From Ziziphus jujuba (taxonomy: Eukaryota; Streptophyta; Magnoliopsida; Rosales; Rhamnaceae): a stretch of DNA of 64,000 bases. The notes beneath the pieces were generated by a model. That model made no database searches. It was not told where the DNA came from and saw only the letters and a list, made by a program, of their open reading frames with translations. The translations under genes were made by a program, and so were the position numbers. This document shows, piece by piece, positions 12,375 to 24,443 of this stretch; positions within the stretch are counted from its first letter, which is position 1; each line of letters begins with the position of its first letter. Location of the stretch: positions 5,220,501-5,284,500 of the forward strand of contig NC_083381.1 in NCBI RefSeq assembly GCF_031755915.1. The letters are read 5' to 3'.

Positions 12375-13950
12375 CTCTTTCTTATGTTTTTTTATCATTA
12401 AAGAAGGTTGTACTCAACATGTTCTATGGTGCAGTACATAATATAAAAGTAGTTATAATGATTTTTGATGATTTGTATTGAAAAATTTTAAATGAAAAAT
12501 TACCGAAGGGCTATCGGTTTTATTGATGGTTACTGTCGGTAATGTTTTCGTAAGCTTGGTAAATTTTTGAAAGATTACCGATGGCTTGAGTTGGTAATAC
12601 CGATGGCCCTTCGATAATTAAGATAATTCAATTTTTTTTGCTCTTTGGTAACGTATTATTGTGTGCTGTTTTCTTTCTTATGTTTTTTTATCATTAAAGA
12701 AGATTGCACTCAACATGTTTTATGGTGTAATACATAATGTAAAAGTAGTTGTAATGAATTTTCATTATTTGAATTAAGAATATTTAAAATGAAATATTAA
12801 CGATGGGTCATCGGTATTACTAATGGGAGTCGTCAGTAATTTTTCCAGCAAGCTTGTCAAGTTTTGAAAAAATTATCGATGGCTCCCATCGGTAATACCA
12901 ATGGCCCTTTGGTAATTTTGATACTAAGAATTTTTTTGTTTGTTTCTTAACATTTTATTGTGTTTTCTTTTATTTTTTATGTTTTTTTTTTTATCATGAA
13001 AGAAGGTTGCACTCAACCTTTTGTATGGTGCAATACATAATATAAAAGTAGTTGTGATGAATTTTGATAATTTTTTAATAAAAAATTTAAATGAAAAATT
13101 ACCGATGGGCCATCGCTACTACCGATGGGATCTGTTGGTAATTTTTTCAGCAAGCTTGTCAAGTTTTGAAAAAATTACTGACGGCTTCTATTGGTAATAC
13201 CAATGGCCCTTTGGTAATTTTGATACTAAGAACTATTTTTATTTGTTTCTTAATATTTTATTGTGTTTTCTTTTTCTTTTTTTTATATGTTTTTTTATCA
13301 TAAAAGAAGGTTGCACTCAATATTTTGCATGGTGCAATATATGATATAAAATTAGTTGTAATGAATTTTGACGATTTGTATTAAAAAAATTTAAAATAAA
13401 AAATTACCAATGGTTCATCAATATTACCAATGGGGCCGTCGGTAATTTTTCCAGCAAACTTTTGATATCGATGGCTCCCATCAATAATATCGATGTCCTT
13501 CGGTACTTTTGATATCAAGATTTTTTTTTCGTTTGTTTCTTAACATTTTATTGTGTTTTCTTTTATTTTTTATTTCCTTATGATGAAAGAAGGTTGCACT
13601 TAACGTTTTGTATGGTGCAATATATAATATAAAAGTAATTGTAATGAATTTTGATGATTTATGTTAAAAAATTAATATGAAAAATTATCAAAGGGCCATT
13701 TGTATTACTGATGGATGTCGTCGGTAATTTTTTCAGCAAGCATGTTAATCTTTGGAAAAATTACCAATATTGATATTATCGACGGGCCGTTGATAATTTT
13801 GAAAATACAAATATTCTTTCTTGTTTCTTAACAGATTAATTTGTATTCTTTTTTCTTATGTTTTTTATCATTACTTAAGTTGCATTCAATAATATTTTAG
13901 CACAATTTTTATGGTTTCATACATAATATAAAAATAATTGTAATAATATA
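12375..13950. repeat. Tandem array of ~295-bp units, five full and one partial
   Basis: Units begin near 12375, 12671, 12971, 13271, 13559 and 13854 (partial). Each starts with TTTTTATCATTAAAGAAGGTTGC or a variant and then ATGGTGCAATACATAATATA. Each carries a palindromic module of the type TTACCGATGGGCCATCGGTA, with further ACCGATGGC motifs ~80 bp on. Units are clearly diverged from one another. The ACCGAYGG motif recalls subterminal repeats of CACTA (En/Spm) transposons, which is an inference. No coding potential. Confidence 0.8.
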
Positions 13951-14285
13951 TGAAAAGCTATCTTTCTTTTCTCTTTTTTCTTCTTCTCGTCTCTCCTCTA
14001 AATTCCTCTATTTTGCTCCTTTTTTCACTACTCAAAACAGGGGCACATACCAAAATACTAAAGAGAATAGATTTCACAAAAGTAGTTTGGAACATGAAAT
14101 GAATGTATTCATGCAAACATTACTTCAAAATGATTTTATATAGCAAGTAAACCATTGACTTTGGAAAACAAGGGCGTGACCAAAAGGCAATCATTTAAGT
14201 GGTTATGATACCATCTACATTAAGTAGTGGTAAAACATTTGTATATCATCAAAAAAATTGAAAAGAATAACCATTGATCTACCAA
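13951..14285. other. Spacer; includes CACTACTCAAAACAG
   Basis: No gene. CACTACTCAAAACAG near 14026 is loosely like a CACTA transposon end, but no matching inverted end or 3-bp duplication was found. Confidence 0.3.
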
Positions 14286-14606
14286 CATGCAAGCTTCCAA
14301 CCAGAACATTGGCTTCAGAGAATCATACATTCCAACATAGAGACCATGACACACAATGATGATATCAACACAAGAAATGTTGAATTGACGATAAAGACCA
14401 GCAATACCATCGCTCTTCAATGTCTTCCTGTAAACATTGACCAAACCATTGAATTGCCTTTCTCCTTCTTTCTTTGCAGCCTTAGCATCATTAGCCAAAA
14501 GGGTACAAGGATAGTCCCATGAATAGACAAAGAGAAGGGAAGAAGCACCAGTAGCAGCTCCTGATGCCAAGTAACCAACAAACCATTTCCAATAACCATC
14601 CCTGTC
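14286..14606 (-). pseudogene. Mitochondrial ADP/ATP carrier gene fragment
   Basis: From 14606 downward the minus strand reads [65 protein letters not shown] and GMYDSLKP. This is the repeat-2 region of plant ADP/ATP translocases, inner-membrane carriers that exchange ATP for ADP. Just after SLKP a single-base frameshift occurs; in the shifted frame VLVGSLH follows and the next bases look like an intron donor (GTTGGTAG). Only one exon is present, with no N-terminal carrier repeat and no RRRMMM signature. It therefore cannot be functional and derives from a genomic copy. The frame continues without homology to a stop at 14220. Confidence 0.88.
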
Positions 14607-15560
14607 TATGGGAAGAAAGGGTGCAGGGATTTGGGATTATGATGTGGATTTCTCTAGGGAAAAAAGGGACACTCAAGTCATTTCTAATTTCTATTAAGGA
14701 TAAAATAGGTATAGATGGGTAGATAAAAAAAAAAATTTTAAAATGGAAGGGGTATATTTCATTAAGCCCTTTAAAAGAGGGGTAATGGGCCAAATTTCCC
14801 AAAAACAAAACTGCCTATCTTTCACCAAAAATAAAGAAAAATGTCAGCATCTTTCATTTTCAACAATTTTACTCACATTTCATTTACTTTATCTAATGAA
14901 TTACCAATTACATCACCTTTAAAAAAGTTTCTTTATCTCTCTCTATGGAAGAATTGGAGCAAAAAATTGAAAATCAGCAAATCTGTTCAACAGTGATTGG
15001 AGCATTGCTCGGATTAGGAACACATATCTATTCTTTTGAATTTTTTTCATTTTAAATTTGCTCTGGGATTTTTTTTTTAATCCAAATCTTTGGAAGTATG
15101 TGAGGGTTCATTAACATCTTCATGATTTAGGTTTCCATAACAGATTAGACAAACAATTAAAATGAAAAGACGTCTTTAATTTTTAATTCTTTAGTTTATA
15201 CATAAAAAAACCAAATCAAGAACACATACAATGATTATTTACAGCAATTAGAAAATTACCCTATCAAAATGATAATTAATATTATTTCTCCCTTTTGTTA
15301 AAAGTTTTTTCTTTGAAAAATGAACTTAGATGAAAAATTAGAGGTTAAAAGAAAGGATGGAAACTTAAGCTAGGATTGTACCCCGACCCATACGACAAGC
15401 TAGCCTCAATGGGAAGGGATATCAAACATAAATAAATTATGTTTGAGATTTTGAAGTAATATATACCCCATTCCATGGTAAGGGTCTCTGTCCAAATGGG
15501 GAAGGATAATAAACATAAAGAAATTTTGCCTGTGCTTTTGAAACAATGTGTATCCCGCTC
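14607..15560. other. Unassigned AT-rich DNA
   Basis: No gene supported. A short ATG frame at 14947 (MEELEQKIENQQICS) looks coding-like over ~30 codons but belongs to no family I recognise. The block next to the LTR (15340-15560) has inner direct repeats (AGGGATATCAAACATAAA / AGGATAATAAACATAAA). Confidence 0.35.
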
Positions 15561-16477
15561 TGTAACACCCCAACCCAAGAAAAATGCTCTGAGTTTAAAT
15601 TTTTAACCAGGTTTGACCAAGGGTGACTGAGGTTAACCAAGCAGGTTTTATGGTTGACTTTTTACGGTGAGACAAATTTTGTATTTATTAAATTATCATG
15701 ATGAAGTACTCATTATTACAAGTTCGTAAACTAGTAGTATGCTAAAATCGGAGCTAAGGTTAGAAAGTTATGGTAAAAACAAGATGTGACCTGTACTGAT
15801 CAGTGAGTCTGAAGTTGACCTTTTATTTACGTGGATTTTAATGTTGGCTCATATACTATGCAATAGTGTTCATCAATACGAGTTCATAGACGGGAGGCAC
15901 ACTTAATTTGGACCAATGGTTGAAAAGTTATAGGAATGTAAAGTAGTGCATGTCTTTTTCGAAATTGATTGTTATTGGTAGTAGAAGTCATTGATTTGTG
16001 CCACATGTTACCAATTGAATGTCAGGACCCGTCCAAAATTCCTCACCGAAACCCTAGACAAGCCCTAATCCCAGGGAAACTCTACCGGGTCCTCCAATGG
16101 AAAATTCGGCAGAACCTCCCCTAAGGGTTGAACTTACCACAATTTTTCCTGCACTGAAAATACACTTCTATATACACCACCTTATTCCTCCCACATTACT
16201 ACAATTTAAGTTCCACAACTGGCAGCACTTCAATAACAAATTATACAAAAGGCATATAATGGAATTAATTTAGTAAATAACGAATTAAAATATACCATCA
16301 TAGATTCTCGTCCGCCCACACCACCCACTTAGTGCTGCACATGTCAATTACACTTCAATATCGTGTTAAAAATATGCCAATGCATAACATAGAAAGAAAG
16401 GTAAAACAACATCACATTAACAACAAAATAAAAACAATAACAACGTTTTAATGATACTGGTAGTAATGTGACTTACC

Positions 16478-16618
16478 CGAGGGCTACCACATAACCACAC
16501 CTGCCCAAGGGCTATCTCACCTACCCAAAGGCTACCACCTGTCCGAGAACTATTATACTTGCTCGATGGCTATCTTTCTTGCCCATAGGCTATTATACTT
16601 ATCCGAAGGTATTATATG
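16478..16618 (-). repeat. ~20-21-bp minisatellite within the solo LTR
   Basis: About seven imperfect units of the type CTGCCCAAGGGCTATCTCAC. A related array in the other orientation occurs in the 5' LTR at 22966-23055. Confidence 0.7.
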
Positions 16619-16989
16619 GTAGTAATAATAATATAATAACATCGATTAAGAATATTGGTAAGAAATTAAATCACAATTAGATAACCTAACATAAATACAT
16701 AAAAATCATATCTTAAAATCCATAGCATAAAATGAATTATGCACGCTCGTAATGGAGACCCTTACGATACCTTCTGACATACTACGTGATCCATGATTCC
16801 AGCTATTGCCGCACCTTGCTACTAATACAAACCAGGGTGGTTACCTATATTGGCCATCCTATCCCCTGGACTCGTAGGCAACATGATTATGGGGCTAGCT
16901 CTACATGGACCACATTTGTTTGCCGCCTCTGCATGGTGCGGTATATACAGAATAATATCAAATAATATAACATACAAATATATGTACGA

Positions 16990-17036
<47 letters not shown>
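16990..17036. repeat. (CA)n(TA)n microsatellite
   Basis: Runs of ACACAC followed by TATATA inside the solo LTR. Confidence 0.9.
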
Positions 17037-20000
17037 CTTGATGCACCATACTATATACTAGTGGTGCCCTCCAATACCCAGCATCCCGAGCACCGTCCGA
17101 CGGGAGGTTAAAGAGAGAAACTTGCATACGGTTGCTTCGGAGTCCCGACAGCGCCGCTGCTTAAACCGTCATCTCGGCCATGGAGGGGAGTGGCTTATGG
17201 CCAATATCAAACTTGCCTACCCTCGGTCCAATGGCAACTCACGAGAGACATTACAACTTGCGCGCTTATCATAATCACATATACAGTACAGAACACCAGT
17301 ACGTGTATGGGTGTATCTAAAATAAATAACCATATTTATTATTAAAATACGCAACTTTTTTTTCAATATTTACCGTGGGAATTATACCCCTTTTTTTTTT
17401 TTTCAAATTCACCATCCCACATTTTTCTTAATTAACACCAGCATAAATCCACCGATAATAATATACAAATAATTTTTCCCCAATCATAAAATCAATTAAA
17501 TAACATTCCAAGGGCATAATTATATAATTTGGAACCACCAAACTTAACCAATATTTTCCTCGAAATATTTAAAACCAAATCATGCCCAAAAATAATATTA
17601 AAATCCAAATACCCTTAATGAAATGAAAACACCTTGCTCATACGTAATGAATACAATTAAATCACAATAATAAAAATCAAGAATCCCTTAATAAACCAAA
17701 ATTCCATTTAGCATCAATAAACATAATAAAATTTAAATCATAATTTCATAAAATTGGTCTCTTCCACAATAATTCAATTCAACACAATTTGGCATTTTCA
17801 ATATAAATAATAACTTAGTTAAATATCCAACACATAAAATTCATTCTTCAAATATTTAATTAACACAAAATATACTTAATTCAGCAACCCAAAATATAAA
17901 TATGAGGCAATATATATACTAAATCAATGTACTTAGCATCATAAATTTAAATAGCAGTTTCTCAAATATTAAATACATATGATCTAATTAATTCTATAAA
18001 ACGAATATGTTTAAATCACATTAAAATAACACATTAAAATCAAATAACAATATCTCTTAAAATTTAAACATATATGATATACTTCAAAATTTTGACTGAT
18101 ATAAAATACATATGTATAAATGTCTTGATGCACACAAATGCATAGATATATATATTCACACACACACATATATATCCACATATATATAATTAGGTATTTT
18201 CATATAACATCACACATCTCCATATATATATATATATATATATATGTATATGCCCATTAACAATACATATGAATATATATATATATATATATATATTTAT
18301 ACATACATATATGTATCATATGTTTACCGTACATGTGCATATATACATATATATATATATATATATATCAATCTATACACATGCTAACTATAATTTTTTG
18401 TGTAATAATTCCAATCAATATAACAAGTAAACTCACAAAGTCTATAACAGTCCTTTTACACGTTCTACTTAATATTATTGACATTGCCCACTCTAATTTG
18501 ATAGAAAATCAGATGAACCCGTATGGCCTAAACTGTAAATTTGGGATTTTTCAATATCTTGACAATTAATTCAAATTAACCATTTCCTTAGCCTCTAACA
18601 ATCATTAAGAACCCAAATGTAATGGCAATTGGCTAAGGGCTTGTCCAATCTCTATCCAATTTCAACATAAACACAACCTAACTCCATCAATGGCAACTTC
18701 CTAATTACTCAATTATAATTCACATTCTAGCTACCAAATTGAAGTTTATGATGAAAGCATCAAGGAGATACCTTCAATTGGTCCCACCGCCGCCGGAGGT
18801 CGTCGGAATCCTGCCGTGAAGTTGCTGCCGAAACGGATCTCTTGTCATATCTCACGAATGAGCCAGATCTGAGCCAATCCGAGCTCGAAAATGGATTCAG
18901 GGGGCCTAAATTCATGGGAAAGGACCAGTCACGCCGCCGGAAAACTGGTCAACAGGGAAGACGCTGGCCGCCGATGTTGGGCGCCGATCCGAGCACGTCT
19001 GTCAGCCAACGGCTGAGCTCGCCTGGCCGTGGGCTGTCCCGTCGCTTGGAGCGTGTGGCCGTCCGATGGCCGGAAGAAAAACGCAGACTGAGAGAGAGGG
19101 ACTCATTGGGGGGAAGAAGAAGAAGGAGAAGAAGAAGAAAAGAAAAAGAAATCCTCGTGCCCCCCCCCCCCCCCCCCTTTTTTCCCACGTGGGGAGAAGA
19201 AAAGAAAAAGAAAAAAAAGAAAAAGAAAAAGAAAAAGAAAATAAAATAAAATAATTAAATAATATTAAAAATAATATTATTATATAAAATAACAATAATA
19301 AAATAATATGGTATTAAGCATGGTTGACATGTGGCATCTCATCATGGTGAAACATGATCACATTTATTAAGTCACACGTGGCACATTGTTACACGTTTAA
19401 AAATAATATTAAAATAATACGGTATCTTAAAATTTTGCAGGGCTATAACTTTTTAACGGGATGTCCAAATCAGGCGTGCCACTAGTCTGTGGACTCGTAT
19501 CAACGAGCACTTCACAACCATGTATGAGTCAAAGCTCATTTCACCATAAATAAAAAGTCAACTCCGGCACCCTTGGACAGTTTGGACCCCAATCTTGTTT
19601 TGCTCATATCTTTCAAACCGTAGCTCCTTTTTCAACGTCCTACTAGTCTACGAACTCGTAACAACATGTACTTCGTAACGGTACCTCAGTCAACCTAGAA
19701 TTCCATCCGAGTCAAAAAGTCAACTTTTGACCCCTTCGGTCAATGGTCAACGGTCAACGGTCAATCTCGGTCAAAGTTGAAAATTTTCCGTTGTATTTGG
19801 GACGGGGTGTTACATTAAATGTGCCACATGTCACATACTAGGATGGCCACATGTCATCCTAAAAAAATAATAATAAAATAAAAAATATATCTTTCTTTTT
19901 CTTTTTCATTTTCTTTTTCCTTCCCCCCCCCCCCCCAACCTTCTCCCTCACGTGCAAAAAAAAAAAAAAGAGGAACAGACGGCCCTCTCTCTACATTTAC

Positions 20001-20736
20001 TGGCTGTTTGGCCACATCTCGACCATCGAGCGATGAAACACACAGGTCGGTGCAGGTGCCCATGGTCGGGTTGCGTCGGCAATCCAATCTCTGGCCGTTT
20101 GGCCTGCCGACAAACTTGGATCAGTGATCTGATTTCCCATCCACCTATTTTCTGATGGCTTTTGGCCACGAGCTTGGTCAAACCCCCTAGTTTTTGACCC
20201 ACTAACTTCAAACATGGCTTCCATTTGTCCAAATTCCAAACCGTTTGTGAGATACATTGGAGGAGAGTTTGGCCGAAACTTTCTTACCAATGTCGACGGT
20301 GTTAAGCCGAAAAGAGGTTAGTAGTGTATTCCTCATCTCTTTAGCTTTCTATTGGTACCTTGTTTGTGACTTATGGTGGTAATTTGAAAACTTGCTATTT
20401 TTGAGTAAATTTTGTATTTAATGTGATAATTGTGTTAAATTGTGTATGTATGTACATGTTCATGTACAGATATGTGTATGTATGTTTGTAAATGTATATT
20501 GTTGTATAAATCTATATATGTAAATATATGTAGGCACTCCTTTGGCATGTCTTTAGATATATACATATATATGTATTGAGTATATGAATATAAAATAATT
20601 GTATGTACATGAATATATATATATATATATATATATATGTAAGTATATGTAATCACTCTTTTGGCATGTCTGTAGATATATATATATATATATGTATTGA
20701 GTATATGAATATAAAATAATTGTATGTACATGAAAA

Positions 20737-20775
<39 letters not shown>

Positions 20776-20952
20776 AACATATGTGGTTATATATGCATAT
20801 ATATATATATATATATATATTTGAGTGTATATGAATAAATATATAGATATATATATTTTTGTATAAATATGTATATAAGTATGTATATATTGTTAAAGAG
20901 ATTATGTTATGTATATAGATGAGAATATATACTTGTGTACATAAAGATGTGT

Positions 20953-20985
<33 letters not shown>

Positions 20986-21147
20986 CGGAAATTCTATGGT
21001 GAAGACGGTCTGCATGAGGACCGCAGTACTAGTGACAATTTTTCATAGTATTAATGACGGTTTTTTAGAAAATTGTCACCAATACTATGAAAAACCGTCA
21101 CCAATACTGTGGTCCGCATAAGGACCGTCCGCACCATAAACGGACTG
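20986..21147 (+). mobile_element. Foldback MITE, copy 1, in the 5' LTR
   Basis: About 162 bp forming an imperfect inverted repeat over most of its length. The left arm has TATGGTGAAGACGGTCTGCATG and TTTTTCATAGTATTAATGACGG; the right arm has the complements (CATAAGGACCGTCCGCACCATA, CCAATACTATGAAAAACCGTC). It sits between TA repeats, so a TA duplication is likely but cannot be proven. The 3' LTR of the same element lacks it, so it inserted after the retrotransposon did. Confidence 0.85.
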
Positions 21148-21210
21148 TATATATATATATATATATTTTTTTTTTATGTTATTTAAAATTTCAAAAAATA
21201 TTATGTATGT

Positions 21211-21736
21211 TTAGAGAAATTATTTGTGATTACTTATTGCTAAAATTATTGTTAAATTTTACTATTATATTTATTTTGTATAATAAAATGTATTTGTATG
21301 AAATTAAGTTATATGCAAATGTTATGTGATCTAATATAATTTTTGCATAAATAAATTTTAAGGATTTAAGAAGAATAAAAAATTTTAGTGTATAAAATAT
21401 ATTTGTGTATCTGGATAATTGTGGAATTGAAATTGTTTTGGTAAAAAAACAATTTGTTTTGGTAAAAATTGTTTTAGAGAAATTATTTGTGATTACTTAT
21501 TGCTAAAATTATTGTTAAATTTTACTATTATATTTATTTTGTATAATAAAATGTATTTGTATGAAATTAAGTTATATGCAAATGTTATGTGATTTAATAT
21601 AATTTTTGTATAAATAAATTTTAAGGATTTAAGAAGAATAAAAAATTTTAGTGTATAAAATATATTTGTGTATCTGGATAATTGTGGAATTGAAATTGTT
21701 TTGGTAAAAAATAATTTTATAAAATTGTTGGATTTA
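21211..21736 (+). repeat. 263-bp tandem duplication inside the 5' LTR
   Basis: The block starting TTAGAGAAATTATTTGTGATT at 21211 repeats at 21474 with few changes. The 3' LTR has a single copy (~25430-25690). Confidence 0.85.
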
Positions 21737-22587
21737 AGTGGTGGTTTAAAGTAAATATGGAATTTTATGAGTTTAGTAAAAGTAGATCAAATCCGATGGT
21801 ATTTTATCAAATTTAGCAAAAGTGAGCATTAGTTGCCTCCCTTTCTGGCCGCAGGATGGTTGGTTATTATGTTATGGATTAGCGTACAAATTATATTCAT
21901 GGTCATCTTTTATGAGTTATGATGAAAAAGGGTAGGCATGTATAATGCAGAATAAACACCAGCTGTCTCTCCCCCCCGATCGTAAGATAGCTGGTTAGGA
22001 TGGGTTAGTGCACACATATGTATGACCATTCTGTGAGAAATATAAACCTGAAGTTTGGCAAGTATAGTGCATAGTGAGTATCAATCACCTTCTCCTCTAT
22101 CAAATGACGATTGTTTTAGTCATGGCAAGTTATTAGCAATTGGCATTGTGAGATGCCAAAGTGATCGATTGCAAGTTTTTCTCTTTAACATCCTCGTCAG
22201 GTAGTTCTCAAGACGTCGGGTACTGTTTGACACCACTGATATATTTGTATGGTGCATCAAAAATCTTTTTCAATAGATATATATATATATATTATATTAT
22301 GTCTGTATGCACCACACCGTATGAGGGCATACAACGATCTAATTCGATCTATAAATATCTTAACCTCGTAACTCTACTACCTACAATACTAGTGGGTCCA
22401 AAGGCAATTATAGGCAACTACTCCGAACCGTATTGGTAGCAGTGTATTTGCGACAACTGATATCATGGGATCATGTATTAACATTTTATATGGTATATGA
22501 TATATCTCTGCTACGAGTGTGCACATTTTGTAGTATATTTATAAATTTTAAAATTTTATTTTACATTATTTTATTTATTCATGATTA

Positions 22588-22890
22588 TGATTTCGATTAT
22601 TACCATTATTATTATTGTAATTATTGTTGTTATTGTTAATATTATTATTTGTATATTATAATTATTATTATTATTATTATTTGTTGTTATTATTATTATT
22701 TGTTACTATTTATTATTATTATTATTATTATTAATAGTCACCGTTGTTATTGTTGTTAATTATTATCGTAATTATTGTTGTTATTATTATTATTATTATC
22801 ACCATCATCGTTATTGTTGTTGAAATTATTATTATTATTATTTACTATTACTATTATTGTTATTATTATTCATTACCTATAAATTTGCTT
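22588..22890. repeat. (ATT)n-rich microsatellite region
   Basis: Around 300 bp of interrupted ATT/GTT/ACC triplets in the 5' LTR. The open frames over it are low-complexity artefacts. Confidence 0.85.
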
Positions 22891-22965
22891 CTGTTATTAT
22901 TATCATCACTCGTATCAATTGCATACTCATTGTACACATTCCATCAAACAAGTATGATAATATTC

Positions 22966-23055
22966 GGACAAGTATAGTAGCCTTCAGACAAGTATGATAG
23001 TCTTTGGGCAAGTGTGGTAGTCTTCAGGCAGATATATTAACCCTAGGCAAGTTGT
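22966..23055 (+). repeat. ~21-bp minisatellite in the 5' LTR
   Basis: Four or more units of the type GGACAAGTATAGTAGCCTTCA, the same motif family as 16478-16618 read from the other strand. Confidence 0.7.
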
Positions 23056-23468
23056 ATTATTATCATTATTAATACGATTATTATTATTATTGTTTTATTA
23101 CCCTTCTATCTACATTTATGCATTTGGTGTGTTCATAAAATGGTATAGAAATGTAGAATTGTACTAAGTGGGTGGTGTGGGCGGACATGAGTCCTAAAAG
23201 TATTTGTATTCATTAACTTATTTTCTGCATCTATATTCTTATACATTTATTAGTGAAGTAATGCCCTTTGTGAAAATTTTTATAGTAAGGTGGGAGAAAT
23301 AAGGTGGTATGATATTGGACTGTGTTTCTTTGTGCATATATTTTTTGGGACATGCTCAACATTTAAGGGAGATGATGCTAGATTTTTCATAAAATATTAC
23401 AGTAAGGTTTGCCTTAGGATCAAAGCTTATCTAGGATTCCAGTAAGGGATCCGGGGTGGGTCTTGATG

Positions 23469-23674
23469 GAAGGGTATCAAAGCTCTAAGTTTCGTTACCC
23501 CTAGGAGTTTTTAGCATATAGTGTGGTGGTGTACCCGAATGATTACTCATCACCATATAGTTATTCTTGAAGGTGATACATATTTTCTATGGTCAGTCAG
23601 GGGATAACGTGACCAAATAGTCCTAGTTTGGTGTGCTCAATTTTGAGGATGAAATTTTTATAAGGGGGGCAGGT
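23469..23674 (+). other. Minimal internal region: PBS and polypurine tract
   Basis: About 206 bp between the two LTRs. It begins GAAGGGTATCAAAGCTC (primer site, CA of the LTR end mutated to TG) and ends ATAAGGGGGGCAGGT directly before the 3' LTR. No coding frame. Confidence 0.8.
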
Positions 23675-24392
23675 CGTAACACCCCGAGTTGAGAAAAATG
23701 CCCCGAGTTTAAATTTTTGACCAGGTTTAACCAAGGTTGATCGGGATTGACCAAGTAGGTCCCACAGTTAACTTTTACTATAAGAGAAATTTTATATTGA
23801 TCAAGTTACCATGACGAAGTACTTGTCAATACAAGTTCATAGGCTAGTAGTAAGCCAAAATTGAAGCAAAAGTTAGAAAGTTATGGTCCAAACAAAATGT
23901 GACTTAGATTGATCGATGAGTCCGGAGTTGACTTTTTATCTATATGGAATTCGATATTGACTAATGTACTATGCGATAGTGCTCGCCGATACGATTCCAT
24001 ACTGATCGATGAGTCAAAATTTGACTTTTTAATTATATGGATTTTGATGTTGACTCATGTTCTATATGATAGTACTCGTCGATACGAGTTCATAGACTAG
24101 TAGCACGCTTAATTTGGACCTACAATTGAAAAGTTACAGGTCTGTAAAGTTATGCCTGTCTTTTTCGGGACTGATTTTACTGGGTAGTAGAATACTTAAA
24201 AAAGTCTTTGATTCATACCATGTGTCACCAATTGGAAGGTGTCATATGTCATGTTTAGAGAATGCCACATGTCACATCCTAGGAAAGCCATGTGTCATCC
24301 TTAAAAAATAATATAAAATAAAAAAAAAAAATTTTTTGTCTTTTTTCTTTCTCCCCCTCTCTTTTTTCTCCCTCCCGTGTAAAAAAGGAGGA

Positions 24393-24395
24393 GCA

Positions 24396-24440
<45 letters not shown>
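24393..24440. repeat. (CT)n microsatellite
   Basis: About 48 bp of CT repeat at the start of the GC-rich leader part of the 3' LTR. Confidence 0.9.

Positions 24441-24443
<3 letters not shown>

Larger units (their letters stand above)
16015..19819 (-). mobile_element. Solo LTR, 3.8 kb, Tekay/Del-like, nested in the 5' LTR
   Basis: Read on the minus strand it starts TGTAACACCCCGTCCC at 19814 and ends GGGTCCTGACA at 16020 (3795 bp). It is flanked by TTGAA (16015-16019) and TTAAA (19815-19819), a 4/5-matching target duplication. The host LTR continues cleanly across it. No internal region accompanies it, so the element was reduced to one LTR by recombination. It shares its ends and the block at ~17045-17130 with the solo LTR at 28875. 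Confidence 0.9.
15561..23468 (+). repeat. 5' LTR, interrupted by a nested solo LTR
   Basis: Segments 15561-16019 and 19815-23468 join across the nested LTR and match the 3' LTR (23675-25960) throughout. For example, the block around TGTCACATACTAGGATGGCCACATG at 19829 matches 24268. The LTR carries large TA, GT and ATT microsatellites, a foldback MITE (20986-21147) and a 263-bp duplication absent from the 3' LTR. Confidence 0.8.

Noticed and set aside
14020..14045. CACTACTCAAAACAG as a CACTA transposon end
   Set aside because: No matching inverted terminus or 3-bp target duplication was found and the match to the usual CACTACAAGAAA end is poor.
14220..14285. C-terminal continuation of the ADP/ATP carrier frame
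   Set aside because: After SLKP the reading frame is shifted and runs into intron sequence; the residues have no carrier similarity.
18842..19295. Open frames of 79-135 codons
   Set aside because: GC-rich LTR leader plus poly-Lys/poly-Pro low-complexity runs from (GAA)n and a C-run.
20435..20962. 175-codon minus-strand frame
   Set aside because: Translation of (TA)n/(GT)n repeats (Tyr-Ile runs) inside the 5' LTR.
22433..22977. Frames rich in Ile/Val/Tyr
   Set aside because: Translation of an ATT/GTT microsatellite.
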